Assembly: GCA_963714405.1 (NCBI GenBank)
Contig: CAVQOH010000001.1
Coordinates: forward strand, 124,001 to 188,000
Source of the DNA: JAZGGS01 sp963714405
Lineage (GTDB): Bacteria > Bacteroidota > Ignavibacteria > Ignavibacteriales > Ignavibacteriaceae
Reading direction: 5' to 3'
DNA: 64,000 nucleotides
The position numbers and the translations under genes were made by a program. This document shows positions 1 to 8,903 of this stretch, piece after piece (positions within the stretch are counted from its first letter, which is position 1; the number at the start of each line of letters is the position of its first letter). Under the pieces are notes generated by a model that was given only the letters and a program-made list of their open reading frames with translations, made no database searches and was not told the DNA's origin.

Positions 1-342
1 AGGATTAAAGAAAGTGTTGAAGAGTATGGTGATAGTTTTTTAAAGAAAATTTACACACCAAACGAAATTAAATATTGTTTTGAAAAATTTAATAAATACC
101 AGCACCTTGCAGCAAGATTTGCAGCAAAGGAGGCTGTTTATAAAGCTGTCTCTTCTGGATGGGAGCAGGGAATTAGCTGGCAGGATATTGAAATATTTAA
201 TGATATTTATGGAAATCCTGAAGTTAAACCCTTCGGCAAATTAAAATCCTTCCTTGCCAGGGATAAAGAATTAAAAATCTCAATGAGCCATTCGCAGAAT
301 TATGTAACCTGCGTAGCAATAATCTATAAATCCGGTACGTAA
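1..342 (+). CDS. acpS: Holo-[acyl-carrier-protein] synthase, 5' partial
   Basis: The reading frame is open from the first base to TAA at 340-342 and gives the last 113 residues of an AcpS-type phosphopantetheinyl transferase. This enzyme moves 4'-phosphopantetheine from CoA to apo-ACP for fatty acid synthesis. The family motif ARFAAKEAVYKA (the Phe-x-x-Lys-Glu-Ala helix, with metal- and CoA-binding residues) is present, as is the C-terminal MSHSQNYVTCVAI strand. The N-terminal strand with the metal-binding Asp lies before the window. Family members are about 120-130 residues, so only some 10-15 residues are missing. Confidence 0.9.
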   Translation, partial: RIKESVEEYGDSFLKKIYTPNEIKYCFEKFNKYQHLAARFAAKEAVYKAVSSGWEQGISWQDIEIFNDIYGNPEVKPFGKLKSFLARDKELKISMSHSQNYVTCVAIIYKSGT

Positions 343-462
343 ACGCATATCTGTTTATTTTAATTATAAAACGCTGTTCATAATAATTTTAATTGTAATT
401 ATTAATATCTATTGTTACTTTTATACGCTTTAAAATTTTCAACAAATTCTTGGTAAGTTTTT

Positions 463-663
463 TTGATTCTTAAATACTATAATATTTTTAACTACGGTTC
501 GATAGTTGTTGTTTTTTTGCTTCTGATGATCATGGTTTTAGGACTTGTTAGCCGAGATCTTTATACACCACTGCTATATATTGGTATTGGAATTCTAGCA
601 TTAAGAATAATTTTAAGAATTTATGTATCTTCATATAATAAAAAAATAAAGAATGGAGGATAA
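463..663 (+). CDS. Small two-helix membrane protein, unknown function
   Basis: This 66-residue frame starts at TTG and has no clear ribosome binding site. It encodes two hydrophobic helices (about residues 12-30 and 36-52) followed by a basic tail ending KKIKNGG. It lies between acpS and the HNH nuclease gene, and its end overlaps a GGAGGA motif that could serve the next gene. I do not recognise a family. The two clean membrane segments favour a real gene, but the weak start leaves doubt. Confidence 0.45.
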   Translation: MILKYYNIFNYGSIVVVFLLLMIMVLGLVSRDLYTPLLYIGIGILALRIILRIYVSSYNKKIKNGG

Positions 664-1201
664 GATTTCGAACCTTCCAAACGGACAAACGGCAGATTAA
701 ATGCGAAAGTATTAATACTTAATCAAAGCTATGAACCCCTTACTGTCTGCAATACCACGGAAAGCAGTAATTTTAATGTATTTGGGTAAGGCAGAATCTG
801 TTTTAAATGATGATAGCAAAACAATCCACTCAGTATCAGTAAAATATCCATGGCCCAGTATTATACGTTTAAGCCGTTATATCCATGTTCCACATAAAAA
901 AGTTGTTCTTACAAGAAAAAATATTTTACGCAGAGATAGTTATAAATGCGGTTACTGCGGAAGGGGGGATATGACTCTTACTATAGATCACATTATTCCG
1001 AAGGCAAGAGGGGGAACAGATAGCTGGGATAATTTGATAAGTGCTTGCACAACATGCAATAATAAAAAAGGTGATAGAACACCTGAAGAAGCAAACATGG
1101 CTCTCCTTAAAAAACCATATAAACCAAGCCATCTAATGTTTATTAAAAACGTTGTTGGCAAGGTTGATGAAAAATGGAAACCCTACTTATATCTTTCCTG
1201 A
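653..1201 (+). CDS. HNH endonuclease family protein, frameshifted
   Basis: The C-terminal part (from 731) has a zinc-ribbon HNH nuclease core: CGYCG, then TIDHIIPKARGG, then ACTTCNNKKG. The usual N-terminal part of this family (NGRLNAKVLILNQSYEPLTVCN) is readable in another frame at about 688-753 and joins RKAVILMYLGKAE if one base is removed near 754-758 (ACC-A-CGG). Upstream of 688 that frame has no start codon. A possible ATG at 653 after GAATGGAGG is in the frame of the C-terminal part, so a second shift is needed. The gene is either broken or carries sequence errors. HNH proteins of this type are common single genes in Bacteroidota; their role is not established. Confidence 0.75.
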
Positions 1202-1289
1202 AAAGGTTTAGTCAAAATAAATTTTGAACTCAGAAAATTATTTGATTATACTTATCTTTATTATATAAAATCTTAAAACAATACTTTTT

Positions 1290-2270
1290 ATGAAGAAGAA
1301 AAAAATATTAAGCGGAATGCGTCCTACAGGTAAATTGCATCTCGGGCATTACGTTGGTGCTTTAGAAAACTGGGTAAAATTACAGGATGAATACCAGAGT
1401 TTTCATCTGATTGCAGACTATCATGTTCTTACTACAGATTTAAATACTGATGAAATTTACGAAAATTCTGTTGAGATGCTTATTGATTGGCTTGCATCAG
1501 GTCTTGATCCCGTAAAAAGTCCTATGTTCAGGCAATCACAAATAAAGGAGCACACTGAATTAAATTTAATTTTTGGAATGCTTGTAACAGTGAATCGCCT
1601 TGAAAGAAATCCTACTGTAAAAGAACAAGTAAGAGATTTACACATAGATAATGTAATCTTCGGACATCTCGGTTACCCTGTTCTTCAAGCTGCTGATATC
1701 CTTCTGTACAAAGGAGATTTTGTTCCCGTTGGTGAGGACCAGGTTCCGCACGTGGAAATGTCTCGTGAAATAGCAAGAAAATTTAATAACCAGTACGGTA
1801 TTGTATTTCCTGAACCTAAACCTTTGCTTACAAAATTTGCACGCTTACCAGGACTCGATGGAAATGCAAAAATGAGTAAATCACTTAATAACACAATATT
1901 GCTTTCGGATGATGAACAAACTGTAAATTCAAAACTCAAAAAAGCTGTTACTGATCCACAAAAAGTTAGAAGAAATGATCCCGGAAGACCTGAAATATGT
2001 TTAATATTTTCTTATCATAAAAAATTTAATTCCTCAGAAATTAATGAAATAGAGAGCGGTTGCAGATCGGGTGAACTAGGTTGTGCTGATTGTAAAACTA
2101 ATTGTTCAATGAAAATTTCAAAATTCTTAGAACCAATAATTGAAAAACGTAATTACTTTGAAAAAAATATTGATGAAGTAAACGATATTTTAAAAGATGG
2201 CGAGGAAAGAGCAAGGAAAGCAGCCGTTGCGACAATGAACGATGTAAGAGAAAAAATGAAGTTTGGCTGA
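1290..2270 (+). CDS. trpS: Tryptophan--tRNA ligase
   Basis: This 326-residue class Ic aminoacyl-tRNA synthetase activates tryptophan and charges tRNA-Trp. The nucleotide-binding signature is GMRPTGKLHLGHYVGAL (HLGH at residues 17-20), and the KMSKS loop is at about 194-198 (NAKMSKSLNN). The length is normal for bacterial TrpS (about 325-350). The region CRSGELGCADCKTNC (about residues 260-275) resembles the Cys cluster seen in one subgroup of bacterial TrpS. The scpA ATG begins one base after the stop codon, which suggests an operon with scpAB. Confidence 0.97.
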   Translation: MKKKKILSGMRPTGKLHLGHYVGALENWVKLQDEYQSFHLIADYHVLTTDLNTDEIYENSVEMLIDWLASGLDPVKSPMFRQSQIKEHTELNLIFGMLVTVNRLERNPTVKEQVRDLHIDNVIFGHLGYPVLQAADILLYKGDFVPVGEDQVPHVEMSREIARKFNNQYGIVFPEPKPLLTKFARLPGLDGNAKMSKSLNNTILLSDDEQTVNSKLKKAVTDPQKVRRNDPGRPEICLIFSYHKKFNSSEINEIESGCRSGELGCADCKTNCSMKISKFLEPIIEKRNYFEKNIDEVNDILKDGEERARKAAVATMNDVREKMKFG

Positions 2271-2271
2271 T

Positions 2272-2991
2272 ATGTATAAGATAAAATTAGACAAATTTGA
2301 AGGACCCCTTGATTTACTTCTGTTTTTTATCAAAAGAGATGAACTTGATATTTACGATATTCCAATTTCATCAATAACAAAAGAGTTTCTTGAATATGTT
2401 AATTTAATTAAGCTGCTTGATTTGGAAGTAGCGGGGGATTTTATTCTGATGGCTTCCACACTAATGCATATTAAAGCCAGGATGCTTCTGCCAAGAGAGA
2501 TTGATGAGAAGGGTGAAGAAATTGATCCGCGTGAAGACCTTGTTAAAGCATTACTGGAATATAAACGATATAAAGAAATATCTGAAGAACTTTCTTTCTT
2601 CGAATCAAACCAGCGAATGCTTAAATACCGCGGAAACTTTTCCTCTGATCTTAAAGAAGCTCCGCATGAATATGAAACACTTTTGAAAAACGTTTCAATT
2701 TATGATCTTGCAAAAGCATTTAAAAAAGCAATTGAACTTGTTAAGGATGTTCAAGTTCACAGGATAGAACGAACACCTGTTACAATAGATGAACAAATGA
2801 ATTTTATTTTTAATATGTTAAATGAAAGTGGTGAAATAACTTTTTTACTACTTGTACATGATTTAAATGAAAAAATAAGAATTGTTGTTACATTTATTGC
2901 TTTGCTGGAACTTGTTAAAATGAAGAGAATTGGAATTAAAGAATCAGATAACTATAACGATTTTATAATTTTTAAAATTAACAATGGATAA
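2272..2991 (+). CDS. scpA: Segregation and condensation protein A
   Basis: ScpA is the kleisin subunit that bridges SMC heads in the bacterial condensin complex and helps separate chromosomes. The N-terminal signature KLDKFEGPLDLLLFFIKRDELDIYDIPI is plain, followed by ASTLMHIKARMLLP and a C-terminal winged-helix segment. I prefer ATG at 2272 (MYKIKLDKF); a TTG at 2263 would overlap trpS and add only three residues. The 3' end overlaps scpB by 8 bases, implying coupled translation. Confidence 0.95.
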   Translation: MYKIKLDKFEGPLDLLLFFIKRDELDIYDIPISSITKEFLEYVNLIKLLDLEVAGDFILMASTLMHIKARMLLPREIDEKGEEIDPREDLVKALLEYKRYKEISEELSFFESNQRMLKYRGNFSSDLKEAPHEYETLLKNVSIYDLAKAFKKAIELVKDVQVHRIERTPVTIDEQMNFIFNMLNESGEITFLLLVHDLNEKIRIVVTFIALLELVKMKRIGIKESDNYNDFIIFKINNG

Positions 2992-3634
2992 TATCTATAA
3001 CTCAATAATTGAAGCATTAATTTTTTCATCAGATGAACCTTTAAATGGTAATGATATCATTAAAGCAATTAAAGGAATTGATGGTGAAGATGTTGAAATA
3101 TCACTACCGGAAATAGAAGAATGTGTAAATGCTCTTAATGATTCTTACAAAAAACAAAATAATGCTTTCAGAATTTTAAATATTGCAAATGGTTATCTCT
3201 TTGCAACAACTGAAGACAATGCAAAATATGTTGGTTATCTTTCTTCTGAAAGAACCAAAAGGCGACTTAGTCCTGCAGCTTTAGAAACTCTGTCTATCAT
3301 TGCATATAAACAGCCAGTAACAAAACCTGAATTAGAAACAATACGCGGAGTAAATTCTGATCATATTTTGAGTTCCTTACTTGAAAAAAATTTGATTGCA
3401 ATTTCGGGAAGAGCAGAAACAGTTGGAAGACCTTTGCTTTACGGAACAACAAATGAATTTTTAAGATATTTTGGATTGAATACTCTTTCTGATCTTCCTA
3501 AACCCAGAGAAATTGAAGAGATTATGGAAGACGATGACTTTATTGAACAGAAAAGAAAAATTATGATGAATGCTCTTGAAGAAACCTTAGATGATGGAAA
3601 GGATAATGAAGAAAATGTTAACGAGGATCAATAA
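2984..3634 (+). CDS. scpB: Segregation and condensation protein B
   Basis: ScpB is the dimeric winged-helix (kite) partner of ScpA and SMC. The protein has the expected N-terminal NSIIEALIFSSDEPL segment and the strongly conserved central stretch RRLSPAALETLSIIAYKQPVTKPELETIRGVNSD, followed by GRPLLYGTTNEFLRYFGL. At 216 residues it is of usual size. It overlaps scpA at its start and the pseudouridine synthase gene at its end, so three genes in a row are translationally linked. Confidence 0.95.
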   Translation: MDNIYNSIIEALIFSSDEPLNGNDIIKAIKGIDGEDVEISLPEIEECVNALNDSYKKQNNAFRILNIANGYLFATTEDNAKYVGYLSSERTKRRLSPAALETLSIIAYKQPVTKPELETIRGVNSDHILSSLLEKNLIAISGRAETVGRPLLYGTTNEFLRYFGLNTLSDLPKPREIEEIMEDDDFIEQKRKIMMNALEETLDDGKDNEENVNEDQ

Positions 3635-4326
3635 ATATCTTGCAGATAGCGGTGTTGCTTCAAGAAGGAAAGCAGAAGAACTTATATTGCAGGGAAGAGT
3701 TTCTGTAAACAATCAATTAATTACTGATCTAAGTTTTAAAGTAAATGCTGATAAAGATGAAGTTTCTATTGATGGCGAGAAAATTCGAGTAAAAAAGAAT
3801 ATTTACTTACTGCTTAACAAACCAAAAGGTGTAGTAAGCACAACCAGCGATGAGAAAAAAAGGAAGACCGTTATAGACTTAATCAATACCAGGGAGAAAA
3901 TTTATCCTGTTGGCAGGTTGGATTATAACACAACTGGTGTGCTCCTTTTAACAAATGATGGCGATTTTTCAAACTTGCTTACTCATCCAAGAAACAAAGT
4001 ACCTAAAGTATACGAGGTTAAATTAAATCGCCCGCTGGGAGATGTTGATAAAAAACAACTTCTAACTTGGAGTTTATCTTGATAGAAAAAAAGGAAGGTT
4101 CGAAAAGGTAAAATTTGTAAATCCAAAAGAGCACAAGCTTGTTGAAGTTGAATGTGTGGAGGGAAGAAACCGTTTTGTAAAAAAAATGTTTGAAACATTA
4201 GGTTATAATGTTAAAAGTTTAAATAGGAGTAGCTTTGCAAATGTAAAAGCAAATATTCCTGTAGGCAATTACCGAGAACTAAGTAGTGAAGAAGTAAATA
4301 AACTTATCAAGTTATATTCAAAGTAA
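3606..4326 (+). CDS. rluB: RluB/RsuA-type rRNA pseudouridine synthase, frameshifted
   Basis: The N-terminal S4 RNA-binding domain (INKYLADSGVASRRKAEELI) is followed by the catalytic core with LLNKPKGVVSTTSD and the active-site motif GRLDYNTTGVLLLTNDGDF. This family converts a uridine in ribosomal RNA to pseudouridine. The frame runs into TGA at 4080-4082. Removing one T at 4068 (ACT-T-GGA) restores the C-terminal half GVYLDRKKGRFEKV...CVEGRNRFVKKMFETLGY up to TAA at 4324-4326, giving normal length. Starts at 3591, 3606 or 3615 are possible; those at 3606 and 3615 follow a GGAAAGG-like site inside scpB. Confidence 0.85.
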
Positions 4327-4343
4327 AATGATTCGGAGGAATT

Positions 4344-5846
4344 GTGGAATCCAACTTAGAAGATGTAAATGATTTAATTAAAAGAAGATATGAAGAGTTA
4401 AATGAACTTAAATGAAAAAGGTTTTCAGCCTTTTGCATATTCATTTGATGTAGATTCTGATTCTGAAGATATTAAAAATAATTATAAAGAAGATGAAAAA
4501 CGTAATGTAAAAATTGCCGGAAGAATTATGGCAATCCGAAGAATGGGTAAAGCATCATTTGCTCATATTATGGATTACAAGGGAAGAATACAGGTTTATC
4601 TCCGTAAAGATGAGATTGGTGAACAGTATGATGCCTTTAAGCTTATGGATATTGGCGATATCGTTGGTGTTGAAGGATATGTCTTTAAAACTAAAACCGG
4701 TGAAACCTCAGTTCATGTTACTAACGATGAAGCTGCTTTCAAAATCATTAAGACCTTTACCAATTGCAAAAGAAACAACTGATGAAGAGGGGAATAAAGT
4801 AATTCACGATCAGTTTGTTGATAAAGAATTAAGATACCGGCAGCGCTATGTTGATTTAATTGTAAATCCTGAAGTAAGAAATACTTTTATATTACAGAAG
4901 TAAAATTATTACTGCAATGCGCAGCTATCTTGATGCGCAAAACTATATTGAAGTTGAAACTCCAGTCCTGCAGCCGCTTTACGGCGGAGCAGCCGCAAGA
5001 CCTTTCATAACACATCATAATACACAGGATATTGATCTTTATTTAAGAATTGCAGATGAACTTTATCTTAAAAGATTAATCGTTGGCGGATTTAACGGTG
5101 TTTATGAAATTTCCAAAGATTTCAGAAATGAAGGAATGGATCGTACACATAATCCTGAATTTACGATGATGGAATTATATGTTCCTTACAAAGATTATAA
5201 CTGGATGATGGAATTTGTTGAAAATATGACCACTCATATTTGTAAAACAGTTTTTAATACTTATGAATTTACTTATGAAGGAAACAAAATCGATTTTAAA
5301 ACACCGTGGAAGAGAATTTCCTATGTTGAAGCTATAAAAGATAAAACAGGAATTGATATAATAAACGCAACTGATAAAGAATTAAAAGATCTTGCTAAAA
5401 ATAGTGGTATTGATCTTTCCGAAGCTGAAGGAAAAGCAAAACTTATTGATGAAATATTTGGGGCAACTGTTGAACCGGAACTTATTCAGCCAACATTTGT
5501 AATTGATTATCCGCTGGTTCTTTCACCGCTTGCTAAGAAACATCGCAGTAAAGAAGGTGTGGTAGAAAGATTTGAAGCTTATGCAGCCGGCAGAGAAATA
5601 TGTAATGCATTTTCTGAGCTAAACGATCCAATCGATCAGAGAAATAGATTTGAAGAACAGGTAAAATTAAAAGAAGCAGGCGATGAGGAAGCACACCAGG
5701 TTGATGAAGATTTTATTAGAGCTCTGGAATATGGTTTACCTCCTACTGCTGGTCTGGGAGTTGGAATTGACCGGCTTGTAATGCTGTTAACCAATCAATC
5801 ATCAATTCGTGATGTAATTTTATTTCCGCAAATGAAACCCGAATAA
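4344..5846 (+). CDS. lysS: Lysine--tRNA ligase (class II), interrupted by three +1 insertions
   Basis: The gene reads as a full-length class II LysRS in four frame segments: a GTG start at 4344 behind GGAGGA, an OB-fold anticodon-binding domain (GRIMAIRRMGKASFAHI), LLSKSLRPLPIAKE, motif 2 (FRNEGMDRTHNPEFTMME) and motif 3 (GLGVGIDRLVMLL). One extra base is needed at each joint: T4413 (AAA-T-GAA), one base in 4720-4726, and T4901 (AAG-T-AAA). Every residue around the joints then matches the family. LysRS is normally essential, so sequence error, a second copy elsewhere, or recoding are the choices. A terminator hairpin follows. Confidence 0.9.
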
Positions 5847-5858
5847 TATTCTTCTATT

Positions 5859-5880
5859 AAGGAGCTGCGGCTCCTTTATT
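5859..5880 (+). terminator. Rho-independent terminator after lysS
   Basis: AAGGAGC and GCTCCTT form a 7-bp stem with a short loop, followed by a T-rich stretch 13 bases after the lysS stop. It separates the housekeeping block from the T9SS cargo island. Confidence 0.75.
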
Positions 5881-6023
5881 TAAGATTACAGGTACCTGTA
5901 GTTATTTTTTTTTAAATTCTTACACTTCTTAAAATATTCCCTTATTTCTAAATAATTGTTGAGTTCTTCTTTATAACTGATTAAGTTTAGACAGGCATTT
6001 CATTTTCTGTTCAGGAGGCAGTT

Positions 6024-7271
6024 ATGAAAAGGTTTTTACTATCGATAATCCTACTTTCCTCTTTATTCACTCTAAATTCCTTTGCCCAATCTTATGGGTG
6101 GTATATTATTGATCCTCCATCAATACCAGGAATAGTTGATTTTTCCGATCTTTATTTTACGGATGATAATACAGGCTGGTTAACTACCAGCACATACGAC
6201 AGCATTTACAGAACTGATGACGGGGCTATCACTTTTTCTACTCAAACCACTCCATTAGGCTATACCGGCTCTATCCATATGCTGGATGCAGATAATGGTT
6301 ACTCAGGCGGAGCGGGTGGTTGGGTATACATTACAACAAACGGAGGACTTAATTGGGATTTTATAGGATCAATGGGTAATCTTCTTGATATTTCCTTTCC
6401 TTTTGGAACCACACCTGCAAATCCAATTGGATATGCCTGTGGAGATAATGGACAGGTCTGGGAAATTACATCAACGCTTACAAATTTAAATAGCCCAAGT
6501 TCATCAACCTTTAGAGGAATCAGCGCACCGTCTGTTAATAATGTTTGGGTTTGTGGCGGTAACAGAATTTATTATTATAACGGCACTAATTTTACTTCTC
6601 AAATTGCACCAGCAGGGACTTTTAATGATATACACTTTATAGATAACCAGGAAGGATGGGTTGTGGGAGATGGGGGAGTAATAGGCCACACCGCAGACGG
6701 TGGAGCGAACTGGGATACTCAGACTAATCCTGATACTCAGAACAGAACACTCATCAAAGTATTTTTCCTTGATTCTGATAAAGGATGGGCTGTTGGTGCA
6801 TCCGGTGTAATTCTTCATACTATTAATAGAGGAACTACCTGGACTGTTGAAGGTGCTGGACTTACAACTGCAAACCTTTTAGGAGTCCATTTTACTTCAA
6901 CTACAAATGGATATGTAGTAGGAAGTGGAAAGACCCTGATCAAGTATGGAGAAATAACATCTGTTAAAGAACATAAAGAAGTTCCATCGGAGTTTTCACT
7001 CTTACAGAATTATCCCAATCCATTCAATCCAAGCACAATAATAAAATACTCAATCCCTAAACAGAGCAATGTAACTCTAAAAGTATTTAATGTCTTGGGA
7101 GATGAAGTAGCAACACTTGTAGAAGAAGAAAAACCTGTCGGTGAATATGAAATTGAGTTTGATGGAAGTAATCTCTCGAGTGGTGTATATTTTTATCAAT
7201 TAAAAGTTTACCCCGCAAACGGCGGGGCAGGAAGTTTCATTCAAACAAAAAAAATGATTTTGATGAAATAA
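6024..7271 (+). CDS. T9SS-secreted seven-bladed propeller protein (Ycf48/BNR-like repeats)
   Basis: This 415-residue secreted protein starts at ATG behind a strong AGGAGG (6013-6018). A signal peptide (about residues 1-21, ending SFAQ) is followed by seven repeats of the FxDIxFxDxxxGWxVGxxGxIxxTxDGGxxW type (Ycf48-like), enough for one seven-bladed beta-propeller. The last about 80 residues are a T9SS sorting domain (LLQNYPNPFNPST, then VFNVLGDEVATLV, SGVYFYQLK and TKKMILMK). The tail contains a small GC-rich palindromic insert at 7211-7227. The ligand or function is unknown; the Ycf48 resemblance is structural and does not imply photosystem assembly. Confidence 0.9.
   Translation: MKRFLLSIILLSSLFTLNSFAQSYGWYIIDPPSIPGIVDFSDLYFTDDNTGWLTTSTYDSIYRTDDGAITFSTQTTPLGYTGSIHMLDADNGYSGGAGGWVYITTNGGLNWDFIGSMGNLLDISFPFGTTPANPIGYACGDNGQVWEITSTLTNLNSPSSSTFRGISAPSVNNVWVCGGNRIYYYNGTNFTSQIAPAGTFNDIHFIDNQEGWVVGDGGVIGHTADGGANWDTQTNPDTQNRTLIKVFFLDSDKGWAVGASGVILHTINRGTTWTVEGAGLTTANLLGVHFTSTTNGYVVGSGKTLIKYGEITSVKEHKEVPSEFSLLQNYPNPFNPSTIIKYSIPKQSNVTLKVFNVLGDEVATLVEEEKPVGEYEIEFDGSNLSSGVYFYQLKVYPANGGAGSFIQTKKMILMK
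7211..7227. repeat. GC-rich hairpin insert within a T9SS tail
   Basis: CCCCGC (7211-7216) and GCGGGG (7222-7227) pair around a 5-base loop in an otherwise AT-rich gene. It encodes YPANGGAG between the YFYQLK and FIQTKK strands. A decayed relative with three mismatches over 23 bases lies at the same point of the next gene, around 8788-8810. Confidence 0.6.
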
Positions 7272-7310
7272 CAAATAAAATTTGCAAATATTATCCGAAA
7301 GGGGATAACA

Positions 7311-8849
7311 ATGAATCAAAATATTTTACTTTTTATTCTTCTTGTTTTATGTTTTTCTTTAACTCAATTCGTTAATGCACAGGGTATTATAAAAGATGAT
7401 TTCCTTGTTAATGATGATGCAGGTAGTGAACATCAATTATTTCCCTCAATCTCAATCGATGGATCTGGAAATTTTACGATTGCCTGGCATGATTTTAGAA
7501 ATGCCAATGGAGATATATATTTTCAAAGATACAACGATACGGGAACACCTTTAGGTGTTAATACAAAAGTAAACGATGATACCGGAGGTGCATTTCAAGA
7601 GTATGCCTCAATTTCAATGGATGTAACAGGTAATTTTGTGATTGTGTGGGATGATAACAGGAATACTAATCATGATATCTATTTTCAAAGCTATACCAGC
7701 ACAGGAGGGGTTTCAGGATTTAACACAAAAGTGAACGATGGAGTTGATAGTGCCAAGCAATGGTACCCATCAATCTCAATGGATGGAGCAGGTAATTTTG
7801 TGGTTGTGTGGATAGATGAAAGGAATGGCAATCGTGATGTCTATTTTCAAAGGTACAATAGTAATGGAACAGGTGCAGGTGTTAACACAAAAGTTAACGA
7901 TGATGCTGGTAATGCCGATCAAGTGAATCCATCAATTTCAATGGACGCAGCAGGTAATTTTGTGATTGTCTGGCATGATTTTAGGAATGGCAATTGGGAT
8001 ATCTATTATCAAATATACAATAGTACGGGCACAACTTCAGGAGCTAACACAAAAGTAAATGATGATGCTGGTAGTGGTTTTCAAATGAATCCCTCAATCA
8101 CAATGGACGGAGCAAGTTATTTTGTTATTACCTGGCAGGATTATAGGAATACCAATTGGGATATTTACTTTCAAAGATACACTGATAACGGAACTGCTAT
8201 AGGGGTTAATACAAAAGTAAATGATGATGCTGGTAGCATGGGTCAACTTGTTCCCTCAATCTCAATAGATGGAGCGGGGAATTTCGTAATTGTGTGGCAG
8301 GACGAGAGATATGGTCAAACCAGTCCCGATATTATAGGTCAAAGATATTTTTCAAATGGATCTCCTAATGGCGGAAATTATCTTATTGTTACCGATGGTC
8401 CAAACAATGGAGAGTCAACACCGACAGTATGTGCAGATAACGCAAGCATAATTTTTTCGTGGCAGGATGACCGCCTATCAAATGGATGGGACATATATGC
8501 AAAACTAGTTAACTGGAATTGGAACGGAGTAACAGCAGTTACAGACGAGGGGATTAATAAACTAAAAGAATTTTCTCTTTCACAGAACTATCCGAATCCA
8601 TTTAATCCATCAACAATAATCAGTTACACAATTCCACAAACTGGTTTTGTTTCACTAATAGTTTATGATGTTTTGGGAACTGAAGTAGCAACTCTTGTTA
8701 ATGAGGAAAAGCCTGCAGGAGAATATGAAATTGAATTTGTTGGAGATGGATCAACAAGCGGGATTTATTTCTATCAACTAAAAGTTAACCTCCCAAACAG
8801 CGGGGCAGGAAATTTTATTCAAACAAGGAAGATGATATTAATAAAATAA
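7311..8849 (+). CDS. T9SS-secreted seven-bladed propeller protein (SISMDGxGNFVIVW repeats)
   Basis: The protein has 512 residues. After a signal peptide (to about residue 24, FVNAQG) come seven repeats of about 50 residues with the core SISMDGAGNFVIVWxDxRN and a linker NTKVNDDAG. Seven copies suggest one seven-bladed beta-propeller. The T9SS sorting domain follows (LSQNYPNPFNPST to TRKMILIK). The repeats are highly alike in both protein and DNA, pointing to recent internal amplification. The same repeat class, doubled to fourteen, occurs in the gene at 19171. Function is unknown; it is probably surface-attached or released. Confidence 0.88.
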   Translation: MNQNILLFILLVLCFSLTQFVNAQGIIKDDFLVNDDAGSEHQLFPSISIDGSGNFTIAWHDFRNANGDIYFQRYNDTGTPLGVNTKVNDDTGGAFQEYASISMDVTGNFVIVWDDNRNTNHDIYFQSYTSTGGVSGFNTKVNDGVDSAKQWYPSISMDGAGNFVVVWIDERNGNRDVYFQRYNSNGTGAGVNTKVNDDAGNADQVNPSISMDAAGNFVIVWHDFRNGNWDIYYQIYNSTGTTSGANTKVNDDAGSGFQMNPSITMDGASYFVITWQDYRNTNWDIYFQRYTDNGTAIGVNTKVNDDAGSMGQLVPSISIDGAGNFVIVWQDERYGQTSPDIIGQRYFSNGSPNGGNYLIVTDGPNNGESTPTVCADNASIIFSWQDDRLSNGWDIYAKLVNWNWNGVTAVTDEGINKLKEFSLSQNYPNPFNPSTIISYTIPQTGFVSLIVYDVLGTEVATLVNEEKPAGEYEIEFVGDGSTSGIYFYQLKVNLPNSGAGNFIQTRKMILIK

Positions 8850-8903
8850 TATCAACCATAAACCACATTCTATGTGAGCTATTTAATAGAACAGGGAAAA
8901 AAT

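Noticed and set aside
1744..1762. TTCCGCACGTGGAA-like palindrome in trpS as a parS site
   Set aside because: It does not match the TGTTTCACGTGAAACA consensus well and lies inside a conserved coding region far from parAB.
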